Notes: generated from the letters alone by a model not told the origin. Numbered from the stretch's first letter, positions 1 through 9,521 are shown. The stretch is DNA of 64,000 nt from Catenuloplanes indicus (GCF_030813715.1 NZ_JAUSUZ010000001.1:6138001-6202000), one strand, 5' to 3'. Numbers and translations: made by a program.

Positions 1-1087
1 CGTCCGAGATCTTGATGGCGACCAGTGCGGCCCGCTTCGCCTCCGTGGACACCGCGTCGTCCGCGGCCGTCTGGATCTTCGGGTCCAGCGTGGTCCTGAC
101 CGGCTTCCCGGCGGCCGGTTCGGCACGCCACAGCTCGGTGAACGTCGGTTCCCCGGCCGGCGCGGCCTGGGTGATCACCACGGCCTCGCCGGGCGTGCCG
201 CGGAGCTGCTCGTCGTACCGTTCCTGGAGCCCGCCGTGTCCGGTCTGGTCGCCGATCTCGAACACGCCCGGCTTCGCGTCCATGTCCTCCTTGGTCACGT
301 CGCCGACCGTGCCGAGCAGTGCGCGGGCGAACACCCGGGTCGGCGCCAGGAACCGGGTCTCCTCGCGGGTCTGCAGGCCGGGAAGGTTCTCGATCTTTGC
401 CTTGATCTTGGCGTAGTCGGTGTCCCGCAGCGTGGCGACGACCACCTCGTCGTCCGGCTCGGCGGCCTCGACCTCGGCCTTGAGCCCGCTCAGGTCGACG
501 CCGAACTGTTTCATCTCGGTGCCGAGCGTGGCGACGGTGGAGTCCAGCGAGGTGGCGAGCTTCGGGTGGATGCCGACCACGACCACCTTCCGGTCGCTGA
601 AGATCGGGCTGCCGGCGGCGTCCAGGATGGCCGCGCGGGTGCCGGCGATCCGCTGGACGCGCAGCTCGTCCCCCTCCTTGAGCTGTGGGTGGACCACGGC
701 CGGTTCCCAGACCACGCGCCACGCGTCGTCGCCCTTGCTGAGCCGGACCGGCGTCTGGTACTCCCACCGGTGCCCGCCCGGCAGCGTCCAGGTGACCTTC
801 ACGTCGCCGGTGGCCAGCGTCTTGTCCTCGGCCGGCTCGGGCGCGCTCAGCTCCGGCGGCGTGTCGGCGAGTTCGCCGGAGAGTGCCCGGATCGCGGCGT
901 TCACGTCCGCCGCGCTCATCGTCTGCCCGGCCGCGGAGACGACGCCGACGCCGTCGAGGTTGCCGGAGCGCCAGCCGGCCAGGAACGCGTTCAGTGTGTC
1001 GCCGGGGCCGTCCGAGCCGGAGCACGCGGTGAGCGACGTGCTCGCGAGGACCAGAGCCGTCACGGCGGCCGTACGGAGCCTGAGCAT
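1..1087 (-). CDS. Penicillin-binding lipoprotein with NTF2-like N-terminus (3' end outside window)
   Basis: Reading from the ATG at 1087 gives 362 residues with no stop before the window edge. It begins with a lipoprotein signal ending in a lipobox (LTAC, Cys 22). Residues about 28-140 resemble the NTF2/MecA_N-like domain of monofunctional transpeptidases, and about 141-330 the penicillin-binding dimerisation domain (conserved pieces GTVGDVTKED and GLQERYDEQLRGTPG). The transpeptidase domain begins with TTLDPKIQTAADDAV, where the visible part ends, so the catalytic SxxK is not in view. The start is supported by GGAAGG five bases upstream. By family it should cross-link peptidoglycan at the outer face of the membrane. 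It is transcribed away from the glutamate dehydrogenase gene. Confidence 0.85.
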   Translation of the reverse strand, partial: MLRLRTAAVTALVLASTSLTACSGSDGPGDTLNAFLAGWRSGNLDGVGVVSAAGQTMSAADVNAAIRALSGELADTPPELSAPEPAEDKTLATGDVKVTWTLPGGHRWEYQTPVRLSKGDDAWRVVWEPAVVHPQLKEGDELRVQRIAGTRAAILDAAGSPIFSDRKVVVVGIHPKLATSLDSTVATLGTEMKQFGVDLSGLKAEVEAAEPDDEVVVATLRDTDYAKIKAKIENLPGLQTREETRFLAPTRVFARALLGTVGDVTKEDMDAKPGVFEIGDQTGHGGLQERYDEQLRGTPGEAVVITQAAPAGEPTFTELWRAEPAAGKPVRTTLDPKIQTAADDAVSTEAKRAALVAIKISD

Positions 1088-1379
1088 GGTTACCTTCCGA
1101 CAGGCCGGAATCGATGCCCGCAACGGTAGTGGAGATCGGTTTACAAGTGGTGGACGTCCGGGCGAACCCAAACGATGGGAAACGCGCATCCCCCGTACCC
1201 CCGGATGGGTTTGAGGGTTTTCACCAGCGGAAATCCCACTGTGGCAGAGGATGGACCGGTGGCCCGGCCCGATTGGCGGGACACCAGCACAGTCGGGCGG
1301 AAGAACTGACGTGCCGAGGGCCTAGGCTCAGGGTCGAGAAACAGACCCACAGCGTGGTGGGGCGAGGGGAGCTGCACCG
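1088..1379. other. Divergent intergenic region, PBP / glutamate dehydrogenase
   Basis: These 292 bases hold the 5' regions of two divergent genes. I see the ribosome sites of both genes but no convincing -10/-35 pair, no long inverted repeat and no small gene with a ribosome site. Confidence 0.5.
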
Positions 1380-4300
1380 ATGGACCGGCGCCAGGTGACC
1401 GGCGGGGACGACAACACCCAGGACGACGAGGGGGCCGTCCCGGCACCCGGGTCCGAGGCGATCGAGTCTGGGGTGAGCGCCCGCGAGGTGGAGGACACCG
1501 AGCTCGAGGAGCCCTTGCCGAACGCGGAACGGCTGGTCGCGCAGGCGGTCGCGCTGGCCGGCGACGATCACGACACCGCGAGCCTGGTGGACCGCTTCTG
1601 GCGGTTCGCGGCCGACGAGGAGCTGGTCGGCTACACGCCGAAGTCGCTGCTCGACGCCGCGCTCAAGCACCGCGAGCTGGCCGCGCAACGCGTGCCGGGC
1701 GAGCTGAAGCTCACCATCGACGAGCTGTCCGAGCAGGGCCACACCGTGATTCAGGTGATCACGGACGACATGCCGTTCCTGGTCGACTCCGTGACCGCGC
1801 TGCTGGAGGGGTACCACCTCGACATACACCTGCTGGCTCACCCGCTGCTGGTGGTCCGCCGGGAGCCGCTGGGCGCGCTGACCGAGGTCGCGGCCGAGGT
1901 CGAGCCGGACGAGGGCATCGACGGTGACCTGGTCGAGAGCTGGATGCGGATCGACGTCGACCCGGTGCGCGACACGGTCACCCGCGACCAGCTCTACCGG
2001 GAGTTGCAGCGGGTGCTCACCGACGTGCGCGACGCGGTCGAGGACTGGCCGCGCATGCGGCAGCGCGCGCTCGACATCGCGGTCGAGCTCGGCGCGGTAC
2101 GCGACACGCCGGACCGCCCGCCGGTGCCGGAGAAGGACCTGACCGACTCGATCGAGCTGCTGAACTGGCTGGCCGAGGAGCATTTCACGTTCCTCGGCTA
2201 CCGGGAGTACGAGCTGGTCGACGGCGAGGGCGACGAGAAGCTGCTGCGGGCCACCATGGGCTCCGGGCTGGGCATCCTGCGGGCCGACCAGCAGGCGCCG
2301 CGGGTGCTATCCACGATGACGCCGGAGGCGTACGCGAAGGTGCTGGAGAAGCGCCTTCTGATCATCACGAAGGCGAACTCGCGCGCCACCGTGCACCGCT
2401 CCGCCTACCTCGACTACATCGGCATCAAGATCTTCAACGCGGCCGGCGAGGTGGTCGGGGAGCGGCGCTTCCTGGGTCTGCTGGCCACGGACGCGTACCG
2501 GACCAGCGTGACCGAGCTGCCGGTGGTCAAGCGCAAGGTGGCGGAGATCCTGGAGCGCTCCGGCCTGTCGCCGCGCAGCCACTCCGGCAAGGACCTGATG
2601 GCGATCCTGGAGACGTACCCCCGGGACGAGCTCTTCCAGATCAAGGTGGACGACCTCTACCACGCGGTGATCGGTGTGCTGCGGATGGCCGGGCGCCGCC
2701 AGCTGCGGCTGTTCCTGCGCCGCGACGGGTACGGCCGGTTCATCTCCTGCCTGATCTACCTGCCGCGGGACCGGTTCACCACGGTCAACCGGTTGCGCAT
2801 GCAGGAGATCCTGCTCCGCGAGCTCAACGGCGTGGGCGTCGACTACACCACCCGGGTGAGCGAGTCGATGCTGGCCCGCGTGCACTTCATCGTGCGCACC
2901 GACCCGGCGAACCCGCCCGGCGTGATCAATGCGGACGCGCTCGCCGAGGACCTGGCCTACGCCACCCGCCTCTGGGACGACGACTTCCGCCTCGTGCTGG
3001 ACCGTAAGCTCGGCGACGGCCAGGCGAAACGCCTCTTCACGCGGTACGTCGAGGCGCTGCCGGAGAGCTACAAGGACGAGTACAACCCGTACGATTCGGT
3101 GCAGGACCTGGCCAAGCTGGAGCTGCTCGAAGAGGCCGGCCAGCTGGAGATGCACCTGTTCCCGAAGGACGACGAGGTCCGGTTCAAGGTCTTCCGGTAC
3201 GGCGAGCCGATGGTCCTCTCCGACGTGCTCCCGGTGCTGCACTCGCTCGGCGTCCGGGTGCTGGACGAGCGCCCGTTCGAGATCTCGCTCGACCCGGCCT
3301 CGGTCTTCCTCTACGACTTCGGCCTGCGGCTGCCCGACTCGCACCGTGCGCTGCAGGAGGTCCGGCCGCATGTGGAGAACGCGTTCGCGGCCGCCTGGCG
3401 CGCGGAGGCGGAGGTGGACGGCCTGAACGAGCTGGTGCTCCGGGCCGGCCTCACCTGGCGGCAGGTGGTGGTGCTCCGGGCGTACGCGAAGTACCTGCGC
3501 CAGGCCGGGGCGGTCTACTCGCAGGAGTACATGGAGTCCACGTTCGTGCAGTACCCGGCGATCGCGGCGCTGCTGGTCCGGCTGTTCGAGACCCGGTTCT
3601 CGCCGTGGCTGCAACTGGGCGAGGCGGAGCGCACCACGCGCGCGGACGCGATCGTCGCCGAGATCACCGAGCGGCTGGACGAGGTGAGCAGCCTCGACCA
3701 GGACCGGATCATGCGGTCCTTTCTCACCATGATGCTGGCCACCCTGCGCACCAGCTTCTACCAGCGCGGCAACGACAACCGGCCGAAGTCGTACGTGGCG
3801 TTCAAGCTCGACCCGCAGGCGATCCCGGACCTGCCCGCGCCGCGCCCGATGTACGAGATCTTCGTCTACTCGCCGCGGTTCGAGGGCGTGCACCTGCGCT
3901 TCGGCGCGGTCGCGCGCGGCGGCCTGCGCTGGTCGGACCGGCGCGAGGACTTCCGCACCGAGATCCTCGGCCTGGTCAAGGCACAGATGGTGAAGAACGC
4001 GGTGATCGTGCCGGTCGGCGCGAAGGGCGGTTTCGTCCTGAAGCAGGCGCCCCCGTCGTCCGATCGCGACGCGTTCCTCGCCGAGGGCGTGGCCTGCTAC
4101 CGGCAGTTCATCGCCGCGCTGCTGGACGTCACGGACAACATCTCCGGCGGCAAGATCGTCCCGCCGCGCGAGGTGGTCCGGCACGACGGCGACGACCCCT
4201 ACCTGGTGGTCGCGGCGGACAAGGGCACGGCCACGTTCTCCGACATCGCGAACGAGATCTCGGTCGCGGCCGACTTCTGGCTCGGCGACGCGTTCGCGTC

Positions 4301-6314
4301 CGGCGGCTCGGCCGGCTACGACCACAAGAAGATGGGCATCACCGCGCGCGGCGCCTGGGAGTCGGTCAAGAAGCACTTCCGCGACCTGGGCATCAACACG
4401 CAGGCCGAGGACTTCACCGTGGTCGGCGTGGGCGACATGTCCGGCGACGTGTTCGGCAACGGCATGCTGCTCTCCGAGCACATCCGGCTGGTCGCGGCGT
4501 TCGACCACCGGCACATCTTCCTCGACCCGACGCCGGACGCGGCCACCTCGTTCGCGGAACGGCAGCGCATGTTCGCGCTGCCGCGCTCCTCGTGGGCCGA
4601 CTACGACACGTCGCTGATCTCCGCGGGCGGCGGCGTGTTCCCGCGGACCGCCAAGTCCATCCCGGTCTCCGCGGAGGCCGCAGCCGCGCTCGGACTTGCC
4701 GGCCCGGCGAATCTGAGCCCGCAGGAACTGATGCGCGCGATCCTGCTCGCCCCGGTCGACCTGCTGTTCAACGGCGGGATCGGCACGTACGTGAAGGCCG
4801 CGTCCGAATCGCACGGCGACGTCGGCGACAAGGCCAACGACGGGATCCGGGTCAACGGCGGCCAGCTGCGCGTGCGGGTGGTCGGCGAGGGCGGCAACCT
4901 GGGCCTGACCCAGCGCGGCCGGATCGAGTTCGCGCTCACCGGCGGCAAGATCGGCACCGACTTCATCGACAACTCCGCCGGTGTCGACTGCTCCGACCAC
5001 GAGGTCAACATCAAGATCCTGCTCGGTGGTGCGGTCGCGGACGGCGAACTGTCCGTCGCCGACCGGGATGAGCTGCTGGCCGAGATGACCGACGAGGTCG
5101 CCGCGCTGGTGCTCCGGGACAACTACGAGCAGGCCGGTGCGCTCGGCACCGCGTGCGCGCAGTCCCGCTCGCTGCTCCCGGTGCACCGGCGGATGATCTC
5201 CGACCTGGTCGCGGCGGGACATCTGGACCGCGAACTCGAGGCGCTGCCCAGCGACGCGGAACTGGACGCGCGCGAGCACGGACTCTCCGCGCCGGAGTTC
5301 GCGGTGCTGCTCGCGTATACCAAGATCGTCCTGGAGAAGGAGATCCTGGAGGACCCGATCGCGGACGAGCCGTGGACCGCGGACGTGCTCACCAACTACT
5401 TCCCGACCGCGCTCCGCGAACGCTACGCCGACCGCATGCCCGGCCACCGGCTGCGCCGCGAGATCGTCACGACCGTCCTGGTCAACGAGGTGGTCAACCG
5501 CGGCGGCACGTCGTTCGTCTACCGCGCGATGGACGAGTCCGGCGCGTCCGCGTCCGACGTCATCCGGGCCTACACCGTGGTCCGCGACGTCTTCGGCCTG
5601 CGCGACCTGTGGGCCGCGATCGAGGCGCAGGACAACGTCATCCCGACGTCCGCGCAGATCCTGGTCTACCTGGAGGGCCGCCGGCTGATCGACCGCGCGG
5701 TCCGCTGGATCGTCGGCAACCGGCGCTCCCCGCTGGACGTACCCGGCGAGACCGCCCGCCTCCGGGCCGGCATCGCCGCGCTGCTGCCACGCCTGGAACG
5801 CCAGCTCCAGGGCGCCGAACTCCAGGCCTTCGAGGCGCGCGTCGCCGAGATGACCGAGCAGCAGGTACCACGCGACCTCGCGGTCTGGGCCACCCGCCTG
5901 GTCTACAGCTTCGGCCTGCTCGACATCGTCGAGACCGCGTCCGTCACCGGCCGCGACGTCAACGAGGTCGCCGAGGTCTACTTCGTCATCTCCGAACGCC
6001 TCCGCGTCGACGCGCTGCTCTCCAAGGTCTCCGCGCTCCCGCGCAACGACCGCTGGCAGACGCTCGCCCGGATGGCACTCCGCTACGACCTCTACGCCGC
6101 CCTGGCCGCGCTCACCGCCGAGGTCCTCCAGTCCTCCGACGACACCATCGCCGCCGAGGACCGCGTCAACGCCTGGGAACAGGCCAACTCCTCCGCGCTG
6201 ACCCGCGCCCGCAAGTCGATGACCGACTTCGGCGAGTCCGCCGGCGACCTGGCCGCGCTCTCGGTCCTGCTCCGCCAGATCCGCACCCTGGTCAAAACCT
6301 CAGCCGCAGGCTGA
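1380..6314 (+). CDS. gdh: NAD-specific glutamate dehydrogenase, large (about 180 kDa) class
   Basis: The 1644-residue product matches the length of the large bacterial NAD-GDH family (Bac_GDH), which oxidatively deaminates L-glutamate to 2-oxoglutarate in the cytoplasm. The N-terminal half is the long ACT-like regulatory region. The catalytic region shows GGLRWSDRREDFRTEILGL at about residues 847-865, the glycine/lysine patch VGAKGGFVLK at about 880, NGGIGTYVK at about 1130 and the dinucleotide-binding GEGGNLG at about 1170. The ATG at 1380 follows GAGGGGAG by about nine bases. The gene stands alone, divergent from the PBP gene, and a branched hairpin follows it. The large form usually works catabolically on glutamate. 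No truncation is visible. Confidence 0.96.
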   Translation: MDRRQVTGGDDNTQDDEGAVPAPGSEAIESGVSAREVEDTELEEPLPNAERLVAQAVALAGDDHDTASLVDRFWRFAADEELVGYTPKSLLDAALKHRELAAQRVPGELKLTIDELSEQGHTVIQVITDDMPFLVDSVTALLEGYHLDIHLLAHPLLVVRREPLGALTEVAAEVEPDEGIDGDLVESWMRIDVDPVRDTVTRDQLYRELQRVLTDVRDAVEDWPRMRQRALDIAVELGAVRDTPDRPPVPEKDLTDSIELLNWLAEEHFTFLGYREYELVDGEGDEKLLRATMGSGLGILRADQQAPRVLSTMTPEAYAKVLEKRLLIITKANSRATVHRSAYLDYIGIKIFNAAGEVVGERRFLGLLATDAYRTSVTELPVVKRKVAEILERSGLSPRSHSGKDLMAILETYPRDELFQIKVDDLYHAVIGVLRMAGRRQLRLFLRRDGYGRFISCLIYLPRDRFTTVNRLRMQEILLRELNGVGVDYTTRVSESMLARVHFIVRTDPANPPGVINADALAEDLAYATRLWDDDFRLVLDRKLGDGQAKRLFTRYVEALPESYKDEYNPYDSVQDLAKLELLEEAGQLEMHLFPKDDEVRFKVFRYGEPMVLSDVLPVLHSLGVRVLDERPFEISLDPASVFLYDFGLRLPDSHRALQEVRPHVENAFAAAWRAEAEVDGLNELVLRAGLTWRQVVVLRAYAKYLRQAGAVYSQEYMESTFVQYPAIAALLVRLFETRFSPWLQLGEAERTTRADAIVAEITERLDEVSSLDQDRIMRSFLTMMLATLRTSFYQRGNDNRPKSYVAFKLDPQAIPDLPAPRPMYEIFVYSPRFEGVHLRFGAVARGGLRWSDRREDFRTEILGLVKAQMVKNAVIVPVGAKGGFVLKQAPPSSDRDAFLAEGVACYRQFIAALLDVTDNISGGKIVPPREVVRHDGDDPYLVVAADKGTATFSDIANEISVAADFWLGDAFASGGSAGYDHKKMGITARGAWESVKKHFRDLGINTQAEDFTVVGVGDMSGDVFGNGMLLSEHIRLVAAFDHRHIFLDPTPDAATSFAERQRMFALPRSSWADYDTSLISAGGGVFPRTAKSIPVSAEAAAALGLAGPANLSPQELMRAILLAPVDLLFNGGIGTYVKAASESHGDVGDKANDGIRVNGGQLRVRVVGEGGNLGLTQRGRIEFALTGGKIGTDFIDNSAGVDCSDHEVNIKILLGGAVADGELSVADRDELLAEMTDEVAALVLRDNYEQAGALGTACAQSRSLLPVHRRMISDLVAAGHLDRELEALPSDAELDAREHGLSAPEFAVLLAYTKIVLEKEILEDPIADEPWTADVLTNYFPTALRERYADRMPGHRLRREIVTTVLVNEVVNRGGTSFVYRAMDESGASASDVIRAYTVVRDVFGLRDLWAAIEAQDNVIPTSAQILVYLEGRRLIDRAVRWIVGNRRSPLDVPGETARLRAGIAALLPRLERQLQGAELQAFEARVAEMTEQQVPRDLAVWATRLVYSFGLLDIVETASVTGRDVNEVAEVYFVISERLRVDALLSKVSALPRNDRWQTLARMALRYDLYAALAALTAEVLQSSDDTIAAEDRVNAWEQANSSALTRARKSMTDFGESAGDLAALSVLLRQIRTLVKTSAAG

Positions 6315-6325
6315 AAACCTGGAAA

Positions 6326-6368
6326 CCGCCCCGGGGGTACGCGCGTCCGCGCACATCCTCCGGGGCGG
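6326..6368 (+). terminator. Branched hairpin after gdh
   Basis: CCGCCCCGG (6326-6334) pairs perfectly with CCGGGGCGG (6360-6368). The 25-base loop contains its own small GCGCG/CGCGC stem. It begins 12 bases after the stop codon. No U tract follows, as is common in actinomycetes. Confidence 0.6.
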
Positions 6369-6566
6369 CTTCGCCGGTCCGGGGGCCGGACGGCTCAGTG
6401 GAGCGCCGATCTCCCGTCGCGGCGCACGTCCCGCCGCGCGCCGCCGCTCCCAGCTCACCGCGACTCCCGCGGTTCGCCATTGGCGGCGGCGCCACCGTTC
6501 CCGGCACGCCCCGGCCTTGGCCGCGTTGCTGGTTCCGGCCGAGATAACCGGTCCCGTTGGTGGCAT

Positions 6567-6600
6567 GATCGGGCGCGTCGCGCCCGATATTTCGATATTT
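6567..6600. repeat. Dispersed palindromic repeat family A, copy 1
   Basis: ATCGGGCGC pairs with GCGCCCGAT around a three-base loop (6568-6588), followed by an AT-rich tail containing ATATTTCGATATTT. The core TCGGGCG.../...CGCCCGA plus the ATATTTCG edge recurs at 7461-7487, 7552-7575, 45194-45215 and 45431-45520. The hairpin with a T-rich tail could also act as a terminator. Confidence 0.6.
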
Positions 6601-6764
6601 AGCGCGGTAGCCCGGCGATGTGCGTGGGCTGGGCCGGGGGCCAAGGGAGATCGACGACACTGAGGTCGTCTTCTGTGGCGTTGGTCGGCGTCGCTTGCAT
6701 CGCCCCCGCGGTGCCGGAAAGCTGATTGACTCCACTCATCCGAGCATCGGCAAGGAGCGCCACA

Positions 6765-7430
6765 ATGCTGGACAAGCGCCTCTATCACCATCTGGTGGCG
6801 TGGCTCGGGCAGTGGCCCCCGCGGCAGGGCCTGGCGGTCGTCGGATCCGAGCGCCGCACGCTCCCCGGCTGGGACGGCAAGATCCACCCGTTCCTCGGCG
6901 TCGGCTCACCGTCCACCGGTACCGTGCTGTCCGCCGCGGTACCGCGCGTGCCGGCCCTGCGCGCGCTCACCGACCTGCCGATCGAGGACCTGCTGGCCAA
7001 GGTGCCGGACGCGGTCGGCGCACCGGACCGGCAGGCGTTCCACGGCCTGTTCCGCTGGACCACCGACCCCGCCCCGCTGCCCGACGCCGGCGAGTGGACC
7101 TCGGTCGGTGACCCGGTGGTGCCGGAGTGGCTGCGCGTCTTCGCGCCCGAGGTGCTCATCCACCGCGATCCGGAGACCGGTGCCTACCTGGCCGGCGTCG
7201 GCATCAAGCGGCACGACCAGCACGGCAACGAGATCTCCGTCGGCACCGAGCCGGCCGCCCGCGGCAAGGGCCTGGCCCGCATGCTGGTCGCCCAGGCCGC
7301 CCGCCGAATTCTGGACGAGGGCGCGATTCCCACCTACCTGCACGACGTCAGCAACATCGCGTCCTCCAAGGTCGCCGAGAACGCCGGCTTCCCCGACCGC
7401 GGCTGGTCCTTCTACGGCTTGGAGGACTGA
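6765..7430 (+). CDS. GNAT family N-acetyltransferase
   Basis: This 221-residue protein has a C-terminal GNAT fold. The acetyl-CoA motif PAARGKGLARMLVAQAA lies at about residues 163-180, and the family-typical NIASSKVAENAGF near 205, where a side-chain asparagine and the final strand sit. The N-terminal half (about 1-110) is not recognised and may carry substrate specificity. The ATG at 6765 is chosen over an upstream TTG at 6726 because AAGGAG sits seven bases before it. The substrate is unknown. The gene stands alone between two repeat-bearing intergenic regions. Confidence 0.85.
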   Translation: MLDKRLYHHLVAWLGQWPPRQGLAVVGSERRTLPGWDGKIHPFLGVGSPSTGTVLSAAVPRVPALRALTDLPIEDLLAKVPDAVGAPDRQAFHGLFRWTTDPAPLPDAGEWTSVGDPVVPEWLRVFAPEVLIHRDPETGAYLAGVGIKRHDQHGNEISVGTEPAARGKGLARMLVAQAARRILDEGAIPTYLHDVSNIASSKVAENAGFPDRGWSFYGLED

Positions 7431-7460
7431 CCGGCAGCGCCCGCACGCCGCCCGCTAAGA

Positions 7461-7575
7461 GTGATATTTCGGGCGCGGAGCGCCCGATCGCGTTGTAGTG
7501 CTGGTCGCGGGTGCTGGCGAGGACGCGAGATGCCCGCTCTGCCGATAAGCCGATATTTCGGGCGTGGAGCGCCGA
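7461..7575. repeat. Dispersed palindromic repeat family A, paired copies 2 and 3
   Basis: The first unit has TCGGGCGC (7469-7476), loop GGA, GCGCCCGA (7480-7487), preceded by GATATT. The second begins CGATATTTCGGGCG near 7551 and closes with CGCCGA at 7570-7575. They lie in the same orientation with about 64 bases between them. The reverse complement of the whole unit shows partial similarity to 45431-45520. Confidence 0.6.
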
Positions 7576-7620
7576 GTTGAACGCTACGACGCGGGCCTCG
7601 GGCGCCGGCGACCGCGGGAC

Positions 7621-7791
7621 TCGGCCGCGCCTGCGGGAGTCGGCCGCGCCTGCGGGAGTCGGCCGCGCCTGCGGGAGTCGGCCGCGCCTGCGGGAGTCGG
7701 CCGCGCCTGCGGGAGTCGGCCGCGCCTGCGGGAGTCGGCCGCGTGCGCAGGGTTCGGCCGCGTGCGCGGGGTTCGGTCGCGATGGCGGGAC
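7621..7791. repeat. 19-bp tandem repeat (minisatellite), six exact plus three degenerate units
   Basis: The unit TCGGCCGCGCCTGCGGGAG occurs six times without change from 7621 to 7734. Units at 7735-7753, 7754-7772 and 7773-7791 keep the 19-base period with changes. No spacers separate the units, so it is not a CRISPR array. It lies between two convergent genes. Confidence 0.9.
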
Positions 7792-7918
7792 CGGCTGAGA
7801 CCGCGGGATCCGGTCACTGACTTGCGCATTCAGCCGCGAGTCACCCGGTGAAACGGGCCGCGCCCGCCACCGGGCCATCGGGCCGGGGCAGGCGCGGAAC
7901 GCGTACCGTGGTGGGTTC

Positions 7919-9376
7919 TCAGGGTTTGAGCAGCGCAGCTGCGGCCTTGGCCAGCGGCTGGGTGGCGCCGTGCGTGCGGATCACCGCGCACGCGCCGGCC
8001 GGGCGCCAGGAGGACGACGGCCAGCCGAGCTCGACGATCACGGTCGGGTGGGTGGCGGCGAGTGACTCGGCGAGCGCGCGGCTGGCCGGGAACCGGTGGA
8101 TGTGCCGCCCGACCAGGATGATCGGCCGCGCTCCGGCCCGGTCGCACAGCGCCTGCGCCGTGACCTCGGCCGCCGCCACGTGGATGAGGTCGGCGTGCGG
8201 CAGGAGACCGCCGAGGCCCCACGGCACCCGGCCCTCGGCCATGTTCGAGGCGGAGCCGAGCTGCACCATGAGTGGCGCGGAGAGGTCCAGCCCGTCGACC
8301 GAGCCGTCGATCCGGACCGCGCGGCGGGCGACCGCGTCCGGCAGCGCCGGGTCGACCGGGCCGGTCGCGGCGGGCTGCGCGGTCCACGTGGCGAGCGCGG
8401 CGTTGCGGCCGGCCGCGTCCGCGAGCCGGTCGGGGGAGAGGCGGCCGTCCGCGACCGCGGTCACGATCTCGGTGACGATCTCCTCGACCAGGTCGGCGTC
8501 GACGTCCGCGCCGATGCAGAGCAGGTCGGCGCCGGCGGCCAGCGCGCGGACCGCGGCCGGTGCGATACCGCCGGCCGCGACGGCCGCGCCCTTCATCTCC
8601 AGCGCGTCGGTGATCACCGCACCGGTGAAGCCGAACTCGCCGCGCAGCAGGTCGTGCAGCACGGCGGGGCTGAACGTGGCCGGGTCGTCGCCGGTCAGCA
8701 CCGGCACCCGGATGTGCGCGGTCATCACGGTCCGCGCGCCCGCGCCGATCGCTGCCTCGAACGGCGGCAGCTCCCGCGTCCGCAGCACGTCCAGCGGCAC
8801 GTCCACGGTCGGCAGCTCGGTGTGCGAGTCCGCCACCGTGTCGCCGTGCCCGGGGAAGTGCTTGGCGCAGGCGGCGACGCGCGCCTCCTGCAGACCGGCG
8901 ACCGCGGCCGCGGTGTGCGCCGCGACCAGCGCCGGGTCGGCGCCGAACGAGCGGGTGCCGATCACCGGGTTGTCGTCCGCGGAGTTCACGTCCACGGTCG
9001 GCGCGAGGTTGACGTTGATGCCGAGCGCGGCCAGGTCCAGGCCGATCGACCGGTAGATGGCACGCGTCGCCTCCACGTCACCGGCGGCGCCGAGCGCGGC
9101 GTTCCCGGGATATGGACTGCCGGTCGCGTGCGCGAGCCGGGTGACGTCGCCGCCCTCCTCGTCGATCGCGAGCAGCACGGACGGGCGGATCTTGCGCAGC
9201 GACGCGGTCAGCGCGGCCAGCTGCGCCGGTGTCTCCACGTTGTAGCCGAACAGCGTGAACCCGGCGAGCCCTTCGGCGGCCAGGTCACGGGCCCACTCCG
9301 GCGCGACCGGGCCCCGGAACGCCGCCAGCAGCGTGCCCAGCGCCAGGCGCCGCAGCCCGGGATCGATGGTGGTCAT
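7919..9376 (-). CDS. nagZ: Glycoside hydrolase family 3 beta-N-acetylhexosaminidase (NagZ-like)
   Basis: The 485-residue product has the GH3 N-terminal barrel with the NagZ signature AKHFPGHGDT and downstream DSHTELP at about residues 170-187. The probable nucleophile Asp lies in VITDALEMKG at about 250. A C-terminal domain is present. NagZ enzymes also use a His in the KHFPGHGD loop as acid/base, and it is kept here. No signal peptide is seen, so the enzyme should be cytoplasmic, acting on imported GlcNAc-containing oligosaccharides or muropeptides. ATG at 9376 follows GAGGGG. The gene is divergent from a ROK repressor gene with a palindromic operator candidate between them. Confidence 0.9.
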   Translation of the reverse strand: MTTIDPGLRRLALGTLLAAFRGPVAPEWARDLAAEGLAGFTLFGYNVETPAQLAALTASLRKIRPSVLLAIDEEGGDVTRLAHATGSPYPGNAALGAAGDVEATRAIYRSIGLDLAALGINVNLAPTVDVNSADDNPVIGTRSFGADPALVAAHTAAAVAGLQEARVAACAKHFPGHGDTVADSHTELPTVDVPLDVLRTRELPPFEAAIGAGARTVMTAHIRVPVLTGDDPATFSPAVLHDLLRGEFGFTGAVITDALEMKGAAVAAGGIAPAAVRALAAGADLLCIGADVDADLVEEIVTEIVTAVADGRLSPDRLADAAGRNAALATWTAQPAATGPVDPALPDAVARRAVRIDGSVDGLDLSAPLMVQLGSASNMAEGRVPWGLGGLLPHADLIHVAAAEVTAQALCDRAGARPIILVGRHIHRFPASRALAESLAATHPTVIVELGWPSSSWRPAGACAVIRTHGATQPLAKAAAALLKP

Positions 9377-9492
9377 CAATTCCCCTCAGTGTCAGCCGGA
9401 GACAGCGGCGTCCTGACCGTACGTGGGACCAGGGTGTCAGGGTGTCACAGCTACGCTACGGCTTATTCCAGTCAAGGCTTGCCACAGTAATT

Positions 9493-9503
9493 GGAAAGTT
9501 TCC
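9493..9503. promoter_or_regulatory. Candidate ROK operator, perfect palindrome
   Basis: GGAAAGTTTCC is a perfect 11-bp palindrome inside TTGGAAAGTTTCCTAA (9491-9506). It lies 18 bases before the ROK gene start and 117 bases before the GH3 gene start. This short region is clearly AT-richer than its surroundings. A -35-like TTGCCA (9479-9484) and AT-rich -10-like bases near 9504 overlap it, so binding would block transcription. The assignment to the ROK protein is inferred from position. Confidence 0.65.
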
Positions 9504-9521
9504 TAAATACTAGGGGGATGC

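Larger units (their letters stand above)
6315..6764. other. 450-base intergenic region after gdh
   Basis: It contains the gdh hairpin, about 190 bases of GC-rich sequence with no supported gene, and at 6567-6600 a copy of the dispersed palindromic repeat described separately. The ribosome site AAGGAG (6752-6757) of the following acetyltransferase closes it. Confidence 0.6.
7431..7918. other. 488-base repeat-rich intergenic region
   Basis: Nothing here looks like a gene. It contains two copies of palindromic repeat family A (7461-7487 and 7552-7575) bracketing about 64 bases, then a 19-bp tandem repeat array (7621-7791), then GC-rich sequence up to the stop of the convergent GH3 gene. A similar combination of family A elements and 19-bp tandem units occurs at 44931-45576. 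Confidence 0.7.

Noticed and set aside
2307-5447. A 1046-codon open frame on the minus strand inside gdh
   Set aside because: It is antisense to a well-supported enzyme gene, is rich in Arg, Val, Ala and Asp as expected of a shadow frame in GC-rich DNA, and has no recognisable domain. The same applies to the long antisense frames at 33688-36102, 46539-49088 and 55376-57736.
7621-7791. Regular repeats resembling a CRISPR array
   Set aside because: The 19-bp units are directly adjacent with no spacers, and no cas gene is near.
7564-7851. Repeat protein encoded across the 19-bp array (AAPAGVGRACGSRPR type)
   Set aside because: Frames on both strands give similar low-complexity products, no ribosome site is seen, and the unit length of 19 is not a multiple of three.
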